The notes under the pieces were generated by a model. It did not search any database. It was not told the origin of the DNA and worked only from the letters and a program-made list of their open reading frames with translations. From positions 62,001 through 126,000 of the forward strand of contig NZ_JAODBU010000011.1 in assembly GCF_025336545.1 (NCBI RefSeq): a stretch of 64,000 nt of DNA, in the 5' to 3' direction. How positions within the stretch are numbered: position 1 is the stretch's first letter; the number at the start of each line of letters is the position of its first letter. Of this stretch, positions 17,233-26,672 are shown piece by piece. Source of the stretch: Eubacterium_U album. Lineage in GTDB: Bacteria; Bacillota; Clostridia; Lachnospirales; Lachnospiraceae. The translations under genes were made by a program, and so were the position numbers.

Positions 17233-18252
17233 ATGGTTACTATTAAAGATATTGCTTCGGCTACAGGCGTAAGTGCAACAACCGTTTCCAATGTTATCAA
17301 TGGAAAAACCGGTCGCGTTTCTGCTGAAACCGTCGCTAAAATTAATAAAGCAATTGATGATTTAGGTTATGTACCTAATATGTCTGCCAGATCATTGGTT
17401 TCACGTTCATCAAAAGTTATTGGTTTCGTAAACCATATTGTTACTAATAAAGACTCAAATTTCATGGAAGACCCTTTTCTTTCCCGATTTATCGGAATTC
17501 TCGAACAGGTTCTTCGTGAAAATGGTTATTTTTTAATGTTGCGTACTGTTGAGACGCCTGAACAGTTTAAAGCTTTCTTAAAAACATGGGATCTTGACGG
17601 TTTGTTTTTAGCAGGTATCTTCCGCGATGACTTTTTTGAAGCCATTGCAAGTTGTGCTAAAAAGCTTCCTATCGTTCTCGTTGACAGTTACGTTCATGAA
17701 AAGAACATTTGTAATGTCGGATTAGAAGATTTTGGTGGAAGCAACCAGTCAACCAAGTATTTAATCAGCAAAGGTCATCGTAAAATTGCATTTGCCTCTC
17801 TTCACATAAAAGAAGGTGGCGTTTTAATGGAGCGTTTCCTCGGATATAAGGCTGCCCTTACAGAAGCCGGTATTCCATTTGATGATTCCCTTGTTTTTGA
17901 ATGTGGTATGGACCTTGAAAATACAAAACATATCGCTAAATATTTATCTTCTCATCCTGAAATAACAGGACTCGTTACTACTGCCGATTTTCTTGCAGGA
18001 AATATTATGGCTAACCTTCATAAAGAAGGTGTTCGTATTCCTGAAGATATATCAATAGTAGGATTCGACGATTTAAATATATGTAACATTACAACTCCGG
18101 CTCTTACCACTGTTCATCAGGATATGGACCTTAAAGGTCGTACAGCCGTTAAATTTATGTTGGAATTGTTAGAACACAGAATGCCTAATCCATGCGAAGT
18201 ATCACTTCCAACTTCTATTGTAGAAAGAGAAAGCGTTAGAAGTATTTTCTAA
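17233..18252 (+). CDS. LacI-family transcriptional regulator of the alpha-glucan locus
   Basis: A 339-residue protein from ATG 17233 (RBS AAAGGA), preferred to an in-frame start 63 bp upstream because it begins with the canonical MVTIKDIASATGVSATTVSN helix-turn-helix. The hinge region VPNMSARSLVSRSSKVIG is followed by a periplasmic-binding-like sugar domain (GLFLAGI, IVGFDDLNICNITTPALTTVHQD). LacI proteins normally dissociate from palindromic operators on binding a sugar or sugar phosphate. The central CG in the proposed operator is typical for the family. It sits inside the locus between pgmB and GH65, pointing to local control; the inducer is unknown, with nigerose or a glucose phosphate as candidates. 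A terminator stem overlaps its last codons. Confidence 0.88.
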   Translation: MVTIKDIASATGVSATTVSNVINGKTGRVSAETVAKINKAIDDLGYVPNMSARSLVSRSSKVIGFVNHIVTNKDSNFMEDPFLSRFIGILEQVLRENGYFLMLRTVETPEQFKAFLKTWDLDGLFLAGIFRDDFFEAIASCAKKLPIVLVDSYVHEKNICNVGLEDFGGSNQSTKYLISKGHRKIAFASLHIKEGGVLMERFLGYKAALTEAGIPFDDSLVFECGMDLENTKHIAKYLSSHPEITGLVTTADFLAGNIMANLHKEGVRIPEDISIVGFDDLNICNITTPALTTVHQDMDLKGRTAVKFMLELLEHRMPNPCEVSLPTSIVERESVRSIF

Positions 18253-18260
18253 CGCTTCTT
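18231..18260 (+). terminator. Intrinsic terminator overlapping the lacI stop codon
   Basis: A perfect 11-bp stem AAGCGTTAGAA / TTCTAACGCTT (loop GTATT, 18242-18246) is followed by CTTTCTTATTT. The left arm encodes the last lacI residues. Confidence 0.8.
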
Positions 18261-18370
18261 TCTTATTTAAGGAGATTTCAAATGAATCCTAACAATCTTA
18301 TAAATGCTACTTATATTGTCATATAAATTTTAAATTCTACACTTGCACTGTTTTGCTTTGTATTCATTTC

Positions 18371-20557
18371 CTATATTTCCACAATATTTGCGTTATTGTC
18401 TTCTATTTCAATTTTGTATTTTTTGTTTCTATAACAAATATGAAATCTCATTTTTTTCCATGCTTTTGGCAAATCAGGTTTTGCTTTAATTTTTCCATCT
18501 TCAAAATAAATTCCCGCAAATCCTTTTATTGCCACCATATAGGCTCCACCTTCTGCCGCCGGATGTGTTCCTCCGATGTAGACAAGTCCTGCCCATTCCT
18601 TTCCACCTTCATTCAAATCTGCCGAAGCTGATTTCATAAATAGCGGATAGGCTTTTTCTTTCATTCCACACTTGCAGGCTAACAAAGCATACATACATGC
18701 ACTCAATGATGAACCATGTTCTGTTCTCGGTTCATAATACTGCCAGTTTTTGAGTTTTATTTCATCACTTACATCATCCGGAAACATTGTAAGCCATGTT
18801 ACTACGTCTGCCTGTTTTATAACCTGTGTATGTGCTGCCACTCCATTTGCTCCTCCCCAATATTCCTTAGAGTCTAAGAGTCTGCTTCTTACAGTATTTA
18901 CGCTTACATCTTCTAAATCAAAATAACCGTCAAACTGTGGAATGATTCCATTTTCATTTGGCTGTGGAATATAAATATTACGCTCAGCCATTTCAAATTT
19001 TTCTTTTAATTGTTTTAAGTTATATTCTTTACACAACTTTATTGCATACTGTTCGTTTAATTCATCAATTGAATCAATTACTTTAACAGCCTGTTCAAAT
19101 GTATATTTTGCCATTCGGTTTGTATAACCGTTATTATTAACTCTTTCATGGTATTCATCAGGTCCTATAACATCATGAAGTTCATAATATCCTCCTGACA
19201 CTTTTTTAAGAAGTAAATCATAATAAAATTTCGCACATTCAATTATTGTTTCTGCTCCACCCTCAGATAAAATTGTCATATCACCTGTAAGGTCTATATA
19301 TCTGCCAATTCCATATACAATAGCTGCTGAAATATGAATCTGTTTATCTTTAAAATATGTTCGCATCGGTCTTTTTGTAAAAACGTCTGTAACATTATAA
19401 TCTGAGCAGGCGTCATATCCGCCTTCCTGACTTTCCCATGCATAAAATGCACCATCATATCCATAACTTTTTGCTTTTTCCTTTGCACCATCTAAAGTAT
19501 CAATTCTATATTTCATTACATTTCTTGCTACTTTTGGGTTTGTCATAAGTAAAAAGTCTAAAATAAACATTTCCGTATCCCAGAAAACAGCACCTTTATA
19601 CGTCTGTCCCGATAAACCTCTGGCTGCAATAGAAAGGCTGTCTGTATGTCTTGGCGAAATGCTGTTCAAATGATAGCAGGAATAATTCAATGCTTCCATC
19701 GCATCATCATCGCCTTCAATTTCTACCTCTGAATTGCTCCAAATGCTTTCCCAGCATTTACAATGTTCATCGTGCAATTCGTAATATCCTTTATTTCTAA
19801 TATTTATAGCCGTTTCTTTTGCATTATCTAAAGGATTCTCACAATCTTTTGATGTATAAATTGCCATAAATCTGTGAATTTCGTAACACTTATTAATATC
19901 TGAGACAAAATTTAATGATTTTATTATCTTTTTGTCCTCTTTTTTTAATATTATCTTCTTTTCACATGGGAAATTTTCATCTTCACTTACACTTACCGCC
20001 ACATGATATTTCTTTTCATGAGATATTCCAACTATGCTTATACAGTCATCTTCATCCATAATAATTTCATCATAATGCGGTCCGTTAATGTCCCATACAT
20101 CGCCATCAATTCCTGTTAAAAAATTAATGTCTGCATGAAAATCCGCCGTAATTTTGTATTTCTCTACTCCAATATGAACATCATCCATACTTACAAAGCG
20201 CTCTGATTCAAGTACAATGTTTCCTCTCTTCGTTGTCCACTCTGTATGTCTTTTAAATATTCCATGTCTGTAATCTAATTTTATAAAATGTTCTTTAGGC
20301 GCATTATCCTGAACCTTTAAAACATTTCCATCAACAATCAGATAACTGTAAAAACCATTTGGAGCATTCAACGGTTCTCTCCAGCTATTACCTACCTGAT
20401 CATAAATTCCTGCCAAGTTAACAGCTACTAAATCCCGGGAATCAAATTCATCGAGAGTGCCTCTAATTCCCATATATCCATTACCTGTCAGAAATTTATT
20501 TCCTAAATGAGCAATTTTTTCTGAATTAAACCCGTTTTCTGTCAACTCCCAATTCAT
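18371..20557 (-). CDS. GH65 family alpha-glucoside phosphorylase (kojibiose/nigerose phosphorylase type)
   Basis: A 728-residue cytoplasmic protein with no signal peptide. It has the GH65 order of an N-terminal beta-sandwich (GNGYMGIRGTLDE), linker and (alpha/alpha)6 barrel with AAIVYGIGRYIDLTGD and ELHDVIGPDEYHERV. The general acid is E468 in GPDEYH. The phosphate-binding strand RTEHGSSLSACMYALL is present. GH65 members reversibly phosphorolyse alpha-1,1, -1,2, -1,3 or -1,4 glucosides to beta-glucose 1-phosphate. Related Lachnospiraceae enzymes act on nigerose or alpha-1,3-oligoglucans. The GH87 context favours alpha-1,3 specificity, but sequence alone cannot fix the linkage. The RBS is GGGAGG. 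It is separated from the upstream GH65 gene by 67 bp that hold a GC-rich hairpin. Confidence 0.85.
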   Translation of the reverse strand: MNWELTENGFNSEKIAHLGNKFLTGNGYMGIRGTLDEFDSRDLVAVNLAGIYDQVGNSWREPLNAPNGFYSYLIVDGNVLKVQDNAPKEHFIKLDYRHGIFKRHTEWTTKRGNIVLESERFVSMDDVHIGVEKYKITADFHADINFLTGIDGDVWDINGPHYDEIIMDEDDCISIVGISHEKKYHVAVSVSEDENFPCEKKIILKKEDKKIIKSLNFVSDINKCYEIHRFMAIYTSKDCENPLDNAKETAINIRNKGYYELHDEHCKCWESIWSNSEVEIEGDDDAMEALNYSCYHLNSISPRHTDSLSIAARGLSGQTYKGAVFWDTEMFILDFLLMTNPKVARNVMKYRIDTLDGAKEKAKSYGYDGAFYAWESQEGGYDACSDYNVTDVFTKRPMRTYFKDKQIHISAAIVYGIGRYIDLTGDMTILSEGGAETIIECAKFYYDLLLKKVSGGYYELHDVIGPDEYHERVNNNGYTNRMAKYTFEQAVKVIDSIDELNEQYAIKLCKEYNLKQLKEKFEMAERNIYIPQPNENGIIPQFDGYFDLEDVSVNTVRSRLLDSKEYWGGANGVAAHTQVIKQADVVTWLTMFPDDVSDEIKLKNWQYYEPRTEHGSSLSACMYALLACKCGMKEKAYPLFMKSASADLNEGGKEWAGLVYIGGTHPAAEGGAYMVAIKGFAGIYFEDGKIKAKPDLPKAWKKMRFHICYRNKKYKIEIEDNNANIVEI

Positions 20558-20578
20558 TTATTTACCTCCCATTTTTGT

Positions 20579-20610
20579 CCGGGGACAAAACACTTTGTAT
20601 TCTGCCCCGG
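20579..20610 (-). other. Intercistronic hairpin between the two GH65 genes
   Basis: CCGGGG (20579-20584) pairs with CCCCGG (20605-20610). No T-tract follows the stem, so it is more likely an mRNA processing or stability element than a terminator. Confidence 0.4.
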
Positions 20611-20624
20611 CATTAAATTTATTT

Positions 20625-22940
20625 TTATTTGACGTCACAAATATATGCTTCTTCTCCAAGTTCAATTTTTTCATCATAAACCTGAACTAAAATATTTTTG
20701 CCATATTTAGTACTGATTTCCACTTTATCCTTAGTAACCATCACTTCAATAACTTCTCCCATATAATGGATTTTGAAAGTGTACTTATTCCAGTTTTGTG
20801 GGATTGAAGGTGTAATATGAATAATATCTCCATCTGTTCTAAGTCCGCCAAATCCATAAATAATATTCATCCATGCTGCTGCAATACTTGTTGTATGTAT
20901 ACCTTCTCTTGTATTTCTGTTATAGTTATCCAAGTCCATTCTTGTAGCAAATCCAAAGAAATCATATGCTTCATCTTTTTTATGAAGTTGTGATGCTAAA
21001 ATTGAATGTACTGAAGGTGACAATGAACTTTCATGTATACATCTAGGTTCGTAATATTCATAATTTACCTTTAACTGTTCCTCTGTAAAATGAGAATTAA
21101 ATAACAACATAAACATTAAAACATCCGGTTGTTTAATCATGTCATTTCTATATATTCTGTCATAAGACCAATGATTATATAGTGGGAAATCTTCAATTGG
21201 AATTGAATCAATATTCAAATGAGGAAGTTTAAAGAATCCTTCATGCTGTTCGTACAAAAGACTATCTTCATGGTAAGGAATGTACATACATTCACTAACT
21301 TTTTTCCATTTGTCCATTTCTGACTCATCGAAGTTAATTTTTCCAACTATTTCGTCATAAGCCTTCTTATCATTTTTCTTAATATCTTCAATTACTTTAA
21401 GTGTAAAATCTAATGTAAATTTACCCATAAAATTCGTGTAGCAATTGTTATGAACCATCATCTGAAATTCATCAGGTCCCATTACGCAGTAATAACCATA
21501 TTTGCCATCCTGCGAGAAATCACCACGGGTAACTAACATTCTCGATATTTCAATTAACATTTCTAATCCATACTGTGTCATAAACTCTTCATCCTGATAC
21601 AGTTTTTCATAGAACCAAATACCATACGCAACTGCTGTAGATGCCTGAAGCTGTAAGCTTGCATGTTGCCATAAATTACAACATTCCTTACCGCTTATTG
21701 TCGCTATTGGATAAAATGCGCCTTCACAATCTAATGCCTTTGCTCTTTCTCTCGCTTCATCTAATGTCTTATATCTGAAATAAAGAAGATTCTGAGCTGC
21801 TTCCTTATTATTGAAAAGGAAGAATGGTAAGCAGTATGTTTCTGTATCCCAGAAAGCATTTCCATTGTATGCTTCGCCTGTCAATCCTTTTGCACCAATA
21901 TTTGTACCTTTTACAGCACCGTGATAAGTCTGGAATAACTGGAAAATACAGAATCTGATTCCCTGCTGGTTTTCTTCATCTCCGTCTATTGTGACATCAG
22001 ATGTTTCCCAGATTTCTTTCCACCACTTAGTGCTGTCCTCTTTTATCTGTTCAAATGACATAGAACTTATGTCATTTTCCTTTTCTGTTTCAAATTCTTC
22101 ATATACTGCCTTTACATCTTCACGGAATTTATTTTCTTCTATTTCTTCCTTTAATGTAAAATTCTTAACTATCTTTTCAAATTTTTTTTCTTCATTCTGT
22201 TTTAATAAAAGATTAAATTTAACAACTGCCTTTTTTTCTTCCTTAACATTGTCAAACTCATTCACATCCGCTTTTATTGCACATGCGCTAAATACTCTTT
22301 GCTGTGTATGAAGTGTTTCACCTTCTATTCCGGCAAATGCATTCTTTCCTGACTTATATAATATGTCTTTTATTTCCCACATGTTCATTTTCTGCATGCA
22401 ATGCGGGTTAGAAAAATCAAGTCCTGACTTTATTTCTACATCTCCATCAAAATTTAATGCAGTTAGCTTAACTCTTTGTGCACCAACCTGTACATCAGTC
22501 ATCGAAAGAATTCTTTCAAAAGAAATTTTTAACTTTTTACCATTTGATAAGTTCCATATAAATGAACGGGTTAATACACCGTTTTGCATATCTAATTCAC
22601 GAACAAATTCTGAGATATCTGCTTTGGAAATTTCTAATTCTTCCCCATCAACACATATTCTTGTATATAACCAGTCAACGGAATTAACCATATATTCAGT
22701 AAAATCTACAATACCTTTATAATGTCCGTAATCCGGTTTTGTTCTTTCATATATTCCATTAAAATAACTTCCGATTAACTTTGGTCCATTATATCCTTCT
22801 TCAAAATATCCTCTAACTCCCATATATTCATTTCCTAATGAAAATATAGATTCTGATACTTCTCCGTAATCCGGATTAAAACCCTCTTCAATTATTTTCC
22901 AAGAATCCACTTTAAAATATTTATCTGCTATTTTCGCCAT
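20625..22940 (-). CDS. GH65 family phosphorylase, second copy (alpha-1,3-oligoglucan/nigerose type)
   Basis: A 771-residue protein, only distantly similar to the GH65 protein encoded downstream. It has LGNEYMGVRGYFEEG near the N-terminus, an (alpha/alpha)6 barrel with GNAFWDTETYCLPFF, and VMGPDEFQMMVHNNCYTN, where E491 is the predicted general acid. The phosphate site is RCIHESSLSPSVHSILA (HESSLS instead of HGSSLS). Two dissimilar GH65 enzymes in one operon suggest a division of labour, for example one acting on the disaccharide nigerose and one on longer alpha-1,3-glucooligosaccharides, as known for separate enzymes of clostridial relatives. That split is inference. It follows the two permease genes after a 177-bp gap rich in hairpins. 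Confidence 0.82.
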   Translation of the reverse strand: MAKIADKYFKVDSWKIIEEGFNPDYGEVSESIFSLGNEYMGVRGYFEEGYNGPKLIGSYFNGIYERTKPDYGHYKGIVDFTEYMVNSVDWLYTRICVDGEELEISKADISEFVRELDMQNGVLTRSFIWNLSNGKKLKISFERILSMTDVQVGAQRVKLTALNFDGDVEIKSGLDFSNPHCMQKMNMWEIKDILYKSGKNAFAGIEGETLHTQQRVFSACAIKADVNEFDNVKEEKKAVVKFNLLLKQNEEKKFEKIVKNFTLKEEIEENKFREDVKAVYEEFETEKENDISSMSFEQIKEDSTKWWKEIWETSDVTIDGDEENQQGIRFCIFQLFQTYHGAVKGTNIGAKGLTGEAYNGNAFWDTETYCLPFFLFNNKEAAQNLLYFRYKTLDEARERAKALDCEGAFYPIATISGKECCNLWQHASLQLQASTAVAYGIWFYEKLYQDEEFMTQYGLEMLIEISRMLVTRGDFSQDGKYGYYCVMGPDEFQMMVHNNCYTNFMGKFTLDFTLKVIEDIKKNDKKAYDEIVGKINFDESEMDKWKKVSECMYIPYHEDSLLYEQHEGFFKLPHLNIDSIPIEDFPLYNHWSYDRIYRNDMIKQPDVLMFMLLFNSHFTEEQLKVNYEYYEPRCIHESSLSPSVHSILASQLHKKDEAYDFFGFATRMDLDNYNRNTREGIHTTSIAAAWMNIIYGFGGLRTDGDIIHITPSIPQNWNKYTFKIHYMGEVIEVMVTKDKVEISTKYGKNILVQVYDEKIELGEEAYICDVK

Positions 22941-22961
22941 AATTCTTCTCCATCTTTTCCT

Positions 22962-23106
22962 GCTGTCGACAATATGAGAAACATGGTCTTTCTAAACCAC
23001 GGAGGAAATTGCCGACAGCTCACATCATTTCAGATTATTACTGTCAGTTTTATACAGAAATAATCTTTATCAAATATATTTTTTACTAACGTAAGGGGAT
23101 GTTAGT
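22962..23106 (-). other. Cluster of three hairpins between permease and GH65 genes
   Basis: Arms GCTGTCGACAAT (22962-22973) and ATTGCCGACAGC (23008-23019) enclose a smaller stem. AGATTATTACTGT (23032-23044) pairs with ACAGAAATAATCT (23054-23066). ACTAAC (23085-23090) pairs with GTTAGT (23101-23106). None ends in a minus-strand T-tract. The arrangement resembles intercistronic mRNA stabilisers in sugar operons. Confidence 0.5.
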
Positions 23107-23117
23107 ATCCAAATATC

Positions 23118-23996
23118 TTAACCCTTTACAGCCCCACCGGCTGCACCATCTGTAATCTGTTTCTGGAATATAGAAAACAGAATTGTAGGTGGAATCAGCG
23201 AGAAGAAGATTGCTCTAATCATATCTATCGCTGTTGTTCTTGAAGTTGAATATGTATACAACTTAACCATAACTGTTTCTTTTCCTGATCCATTTAAAAT
23301 CAAATATGGAAGAAGGAAATCTGACCACGCTGCCGTAACCGCAAAAATTACGATTACCATAATGATTGGTTTTGATAAAGGTAATACAATTTTATAAAAT
23401 ACCTGTACTACATTACATCCATCCAACCTTGCCGCTTCTATAAGTTCCGGTGGAAGTCCTTCAAAGAATTCTTTGAATAAAACTACCCAAAAGGCATTTG
23501 CTCCATATGCAAGCCACAATGGAATAAATGATTTATTTAAACCAATTCTGTTAATATTTACAAACAAAGCAACTACACTTGTTGTTGCAGGAATCAAGAG
23601 GCTCCACATTACAAGACCATTTACAATCTGATATCCCTTTGGTTTTAAAATGGCAAGTCCATATGCTAAAATTCCATTAAAAATAATTGCACATATAACT
23701 GAACCGATAACCATGATAAATGAGTTCTTGTAATACAATCCGAAATTCAATTTATCCCATGTTTCCTTAAATCCTGAAAAATTAAACGATTTAGGGAACA
23801 ATGTTGCTTCTCTTGTTAACTCTTTTAAATCTTTAAATCCTGATAAAAATACCCATATTGCAGGGAACATTGCAATTATTGCAAATAAGATACATACTGC
23901 CACGAAGAATAGGCAGATTATTTTTACTTTTGTCGACTTGACGTCAAACCCTCTGATGGCACCGTCTGTTTTGTCTGCATACTTATTAAAATACAT
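23118..23996 (-). CDS. Sugar ABC transporter permease (MalG/CUT1 type)
   Basis: A 292-residue inner-membrane protein with six hydrophobic segments and the coupling-helix motif EAARLDGCNVVQVFYKIVLP (EAA loop) near residues 200-219. The order SBP - permease - permease is typical of CUT1 oligosaccharide importers. No ATPase gene lies in the operon, so a shared MsmK/UgpC-type ATPase elsewhere would be needed; that is common in Firmicutes. The C-terminal ITDGAAGGAVKG is the usual end of MalG-type permeases. It starts 12 bp after the other permease gene, with RBS TAGGAGG. Confidence 0.9.
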   Translation of the reverse strand: MYFNKYADKTDGAIRGFDVKSTKVKIICLFFVAVCILFAIIAMFPAIWVFLSGFKDLKELTREATLFPKSFNFSGFKETWDKLNFGLYYKNSFIMVIGSVICAIIFNGILAYGLAILKPKGYQIVNGLVMWSLLIPATTSVVALFVNINRIGLNKSFIPLWLAYGANAFWVVLFKEFFEGLPPELIEAARLDGCNVVQVFYKIVLPLSKPIIMVIVIFAVTAAWSDFLLPYLILNGSGKETVMVKLYTYSTSRTTAIDMIRAIFFSLIPPTILFSIFQKQITDGAAGGAVKG

Positions 23997-24008
23997 CAGC
24001 CTTTCCTC

Positions 24009-24932
24009 CTAATCATCTTTCTTTCTTGTTAAGTACATATATAATCCACTCAACAAAATTAATACTATACAAATCATTACTGACAATGCTGCTGCGCATG
24101 GATAATTAAATTCAGTAAACGCATACTGGTAAACCAAAAGCATTATTGATAAACTTGCATTATTTGGTCCACCATTTGTCAAAACTAATGGTTCATATAA
24201 AATCTGGAATACGGAAATAACCTGAAGAATAAGCATTGTCTTTCCTAAGCTTAAGATGCAAGGAAGAGTTACATGGAAAATTCTTTGGAATACACCCGCT
24301 CCATCAATTGCAGCAGCCTCGTAATATTCCGGATTAATTCCACTTATTCCCGCCATATAAATAAGGGATGTGGAGCCTGCACTTTTCCATGTCATTGCTA
24401 TAATAATCAACGGGATAACCAACGCTGCATTGTTTAACCATACCTGTGGCTCTATACCACATTTAGATAGTAAAATATTTAAAACACCTGTAGGACCCGG
24501 TTTGAAGAAATAAACCCAAAGAAGTGAAACAGCCATTCCCGGAATCATATTTGGAAAATAAACTGCAAATCTGAAAAAGCTCTTTCCTCTAACGGTCTCA
24601 CTGATGAATATTGCCAAAATAATCGGTACAAAAAATCCTATAATCAAGGACCATCCTATGTACTTAAATGTGTTTAGAAACGCTGCTTTAAAACTAACGT
24701 TATTAATTACTGTTATATAATTGTCTAACCCAACAAACTCCTGGAGCTGAACTCCCTTTGCTGAAAATAGCGATAATCTCACGCTTTCAAGTAGCGGTTC
24801 CCAAACAAAGAATGTGAATAACAATATTGATGGGAGCATTACGCACCATCCCAGTAAATCTCTCTTAGAAAATTTATGTTTTTTAGGTTTATAATTTGTT
24901 TGTTTTGTTTGAACTTGTTGTTTACTTTTCAC
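24009..24932 (-). CDS. Sugar ABC transporter permease (MalF/CUT1 type)
   Basis: A 307-residue membrane protein starting at GTG 24932 with a strong GAGGAGG site. The first ~25 residues are basic and cytoplasmic, followed by six membrane segments. The EAA loop is YYEAAAIDGAGVFQRIFHVTLP (residues ~212-233). With the downstream permease it forms the channel for import of oligosaccharides delivered by the lipoprotein encoded upstream. It lies 172 bp after the binding-protein gene and beyond an intrinsic terminator, so it is likely made at a lower level than the binding protein. Confidence 0.9.
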   Translation of the reverse strand: MKSKQQVQTKQTNYKPKKHKFSKRDLLGWCVMLPSILLFTFFVWEPLLESVRLSLFSAKGVQLQEFVGLDNYITVINNVSFKAAFLNTFKYIGWSLIIGFFVPIILAIFISETVRGKSFFRFAVYFPNMIPGMAVSLLWVYFFKPGPTGVLNILLSKCGIEPQVWLNNAALVIPLIIIAMTWKSAGSTSLIYMAGISGINPEYYEAAAIDGAGVFQRIFHVTLPCILSLGKTMLILQVISVFQILYEPLVLTNGGPNNASLSIMLLVYQYAFTEFNYPCAAALSVMICIVLILLSGLYMYLTRKKDD

Positions 24933-25054
24933 CTGGAAACCTCCTCACATAATATGTATTGCCCTCACCTTTAGTCAGTAGCTAATTTTCTGAAACATTT
25001 GTAGAAAACAATTCTGTTTCCTTAATTTTATAGTAAAACCTTCTCCTGTTTTTA

Positions 25055-25091
25055 GAAAAAGGGCAGGCAACCGGACTAGTCGCCCACCCTT
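25055..25091 (-). terminator. Attenuating terminator between binding-protein and permease genes
   Basis: A 10-bp stem (25059-25068 with 25082-25091, two G-U pairs) is followed by TTTTTC on the minus strand. It sits 14 bp after the binding-protein stop. A partial terminator here would give excess binding protein over permeases. Confidence 0.75.
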
Positions 25092-25104
25092 CCTTGGTAA
25101 TATT

Positions 25105-26529
25105 CTATTTGTTTAATTTGTCTAAAACTTTCTGATAATTTTCATTTGCTGTCTTCATAAGTTCTTCTACATTACAATCTTTCTTTGTAACAACTTCCTG
25201 AAGAACTTTTGTGAGTTCCTTGTACATTGACTGTGTATCTCCCGGTTCTTCCGCTCTTAAGTTACCTTCAGCTCCAGTCTTTTCGAAATATGAATCATAA
25301 AGCGCTGAGTCAACGTTCTTGTATTCATCAATAACCTTCTGTTCAGCATCTACATAATCCTGATTAATCCAGCATGGGAATGATTTAATTACAGGAACTC
25401 CATTTGATACACGGTTAGCTGCATCTGCCTGTTTACCTTCAATACTTGTATCATTAACTACAGGAGATTTACCCATAATTTCAAGGAAATCTAAAGCTGC
25501 ATTAATTTCTTCTTTTGTTGCATCTTTAGAGAACATATAAGGTGTACCACCTGTTAATGAATACTGATCACCATTAGGTCCTGCAGGAATTGCTCCCATT
25601 GCCAACTTATCTGTTGGTAATCCATTAACCTGTGTTGGCTGTGCAACTGCATCATTAGCTGCGATGTACATTGCTGCTGCTCCTGTTCCTAACTGCTGGA
25701 ATCCTGATGCCCAATCTTCTGCTGTTGGATCAGCTGTTAAAACATCATATTTCCATTTCAAATCATATACATATTCCATAGCTGCAACAGCTTCTGTTGA
25801 ATCTAAATGTGAAGTGTATGTTCCGTCGCCATTATCTGTACACAATGTAGCTCCAAAGCACCATGCAATATTAGAAAAATGCCATCCGCCTGAATTATCT
25901 TTTGCTAATAAGCAAAGGCCTGCAGCTCCTGTCTTGTCTTTGATAATCTTAGCATCCTTAGCAAGTTCATCCCATGTCTGTGGGAACTTTGGAATACCCT
26001 TGTCATCAACAAGTCCTGCTTCTTCAAATAATTCTACATTGCACATAAGTCCTAATGCGTAAGCATCTCTAGGAACACCATATACGTGACCGTTTTCATC
26101 TGATAAAAGTGATAATACTGATGGACTCATGTCATCAATCCATCCTCTTTCTTTAAGAATATCAGTAACATCTGCTACCAATCCCTGTTTAATTAACTTC
26201 TGAGGTTCAGTAAACCATGTTTCAAAAATTGTTGGGCAGTTTCCTGATTCCGCTAATGATACAAATGTGTCTGTTGCATATGTATAACTTGCAGGTTCAA
26301 CATATACATCACTATGCTGTTCATTCATTGTCTCTTTGTACTTTTCAAAATTCTTAACATCATCAACCAAATCTGCTGACGGCCAGATTCCTAATGAGAG
26401 AACTGTCTTTCCCTCTTTCTCTGCCTTTTTCTTGGCTGAATCCTTGTCTCCTGAACTTCCACATCCTGCAAACATTGTTGTTGTCAACGCGGCAATCAAT
26501 GCCAAACTAAGTAACTGTTTCTTTCTCAT
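25105..26529 (-). CDS. Sugar-binding lipoprotein of the ABC importer
   Basis: A 474-residue extracellular solute-binding protein (family 1). The signal peptide ends in the lipobox FAGC (Cys22), giving a lipid-anchored protein. Mature-domain features include TVLSLGIWPSADLVDDVKNFEKY, GLVADVTDILKERGWIDDM, NGHVYGVPRDAYALGLMCNVELFEEAGL and GQYSLTGG-like segments near FSKDATKEEINAALDFLEIMG, typical of CUT1 binding proteins. It is the first gene of the importer-GH65 operon and is preceded by two copies of the LacI-type operator. The ligand is inferred to be nigerose or nigero-oligosaccharides from neighbouring enzymes only. Confidence 0.9.
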   Translation of the reverse strand: MRKKQLLSLALIAALTTTMFAGCGSSGDKDSAKKKAEKEGKTVLSLGIWPSADLVDDVKNFEKYKETMNEQHSDVYVEPASYTYATDTFVSLAESGNCPTIFETWFTEPQKLIKQGLVADVTDILKERGWIDDMSPSVLSLLSDENGHVYGVPRDAYALGLMCNVELFEEAGLVDDKGIPKFPQTWDELAKDAKIIKDKTGAAGLCLLAKDNSGGWHFSNIAWCFGATLCTDNGDGTYTSHLDSTEAVAAMEYVYDLKWKYDVLTADPTAEDWASGFQQLGTGAAAMYIAANDAVAQPTQVNGLPTDKLAMGAIPAGPNGDQYSLTGGTPYMFSKDATKEEINAALDFLEIMGKSPVVNDTSIEGKQADAANRVSNGVPVIKSFPCWINQDYVDAEQKVIDEYKNVDSALYDSYFEKTGAEGNLRAEEPGDTQSMYKELTKVLQEVVTKKDCNVEELMKTANENYQKVLDKLNK

Positions 26530-26570
26530 ATAAATACTCCCTTCTACATTATATAATAATATATTACGTT

Positions 26571-26588
26571 AAGTTTAACGTTAAACTT
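26571..26588. promoter_or_regulatory. LacI-type operator, perfect 18-bp palindrome
   Basis: AAGTTTAACGTTAAACTT is a perfect 18-bp inverted repeat, the best copy in the window. It is 42 bp upstream of the binding-protein start codon. Confidence 0.85.
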
Positions 26589-26672
26589 AATTAAGAACAT
26601 AATATACCTACGTACCTTCTATAAATTCCCCAATCAAAAGAATATTCAACTTCTTTGTAAGTTTGTTATACC

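Noticed and set aside
18282..18326. 14-codon ORF with AAGGAG site after lacI
   Set aside because: Too short and without recognisable sequence. It may be a relic, but nothing supports translation.
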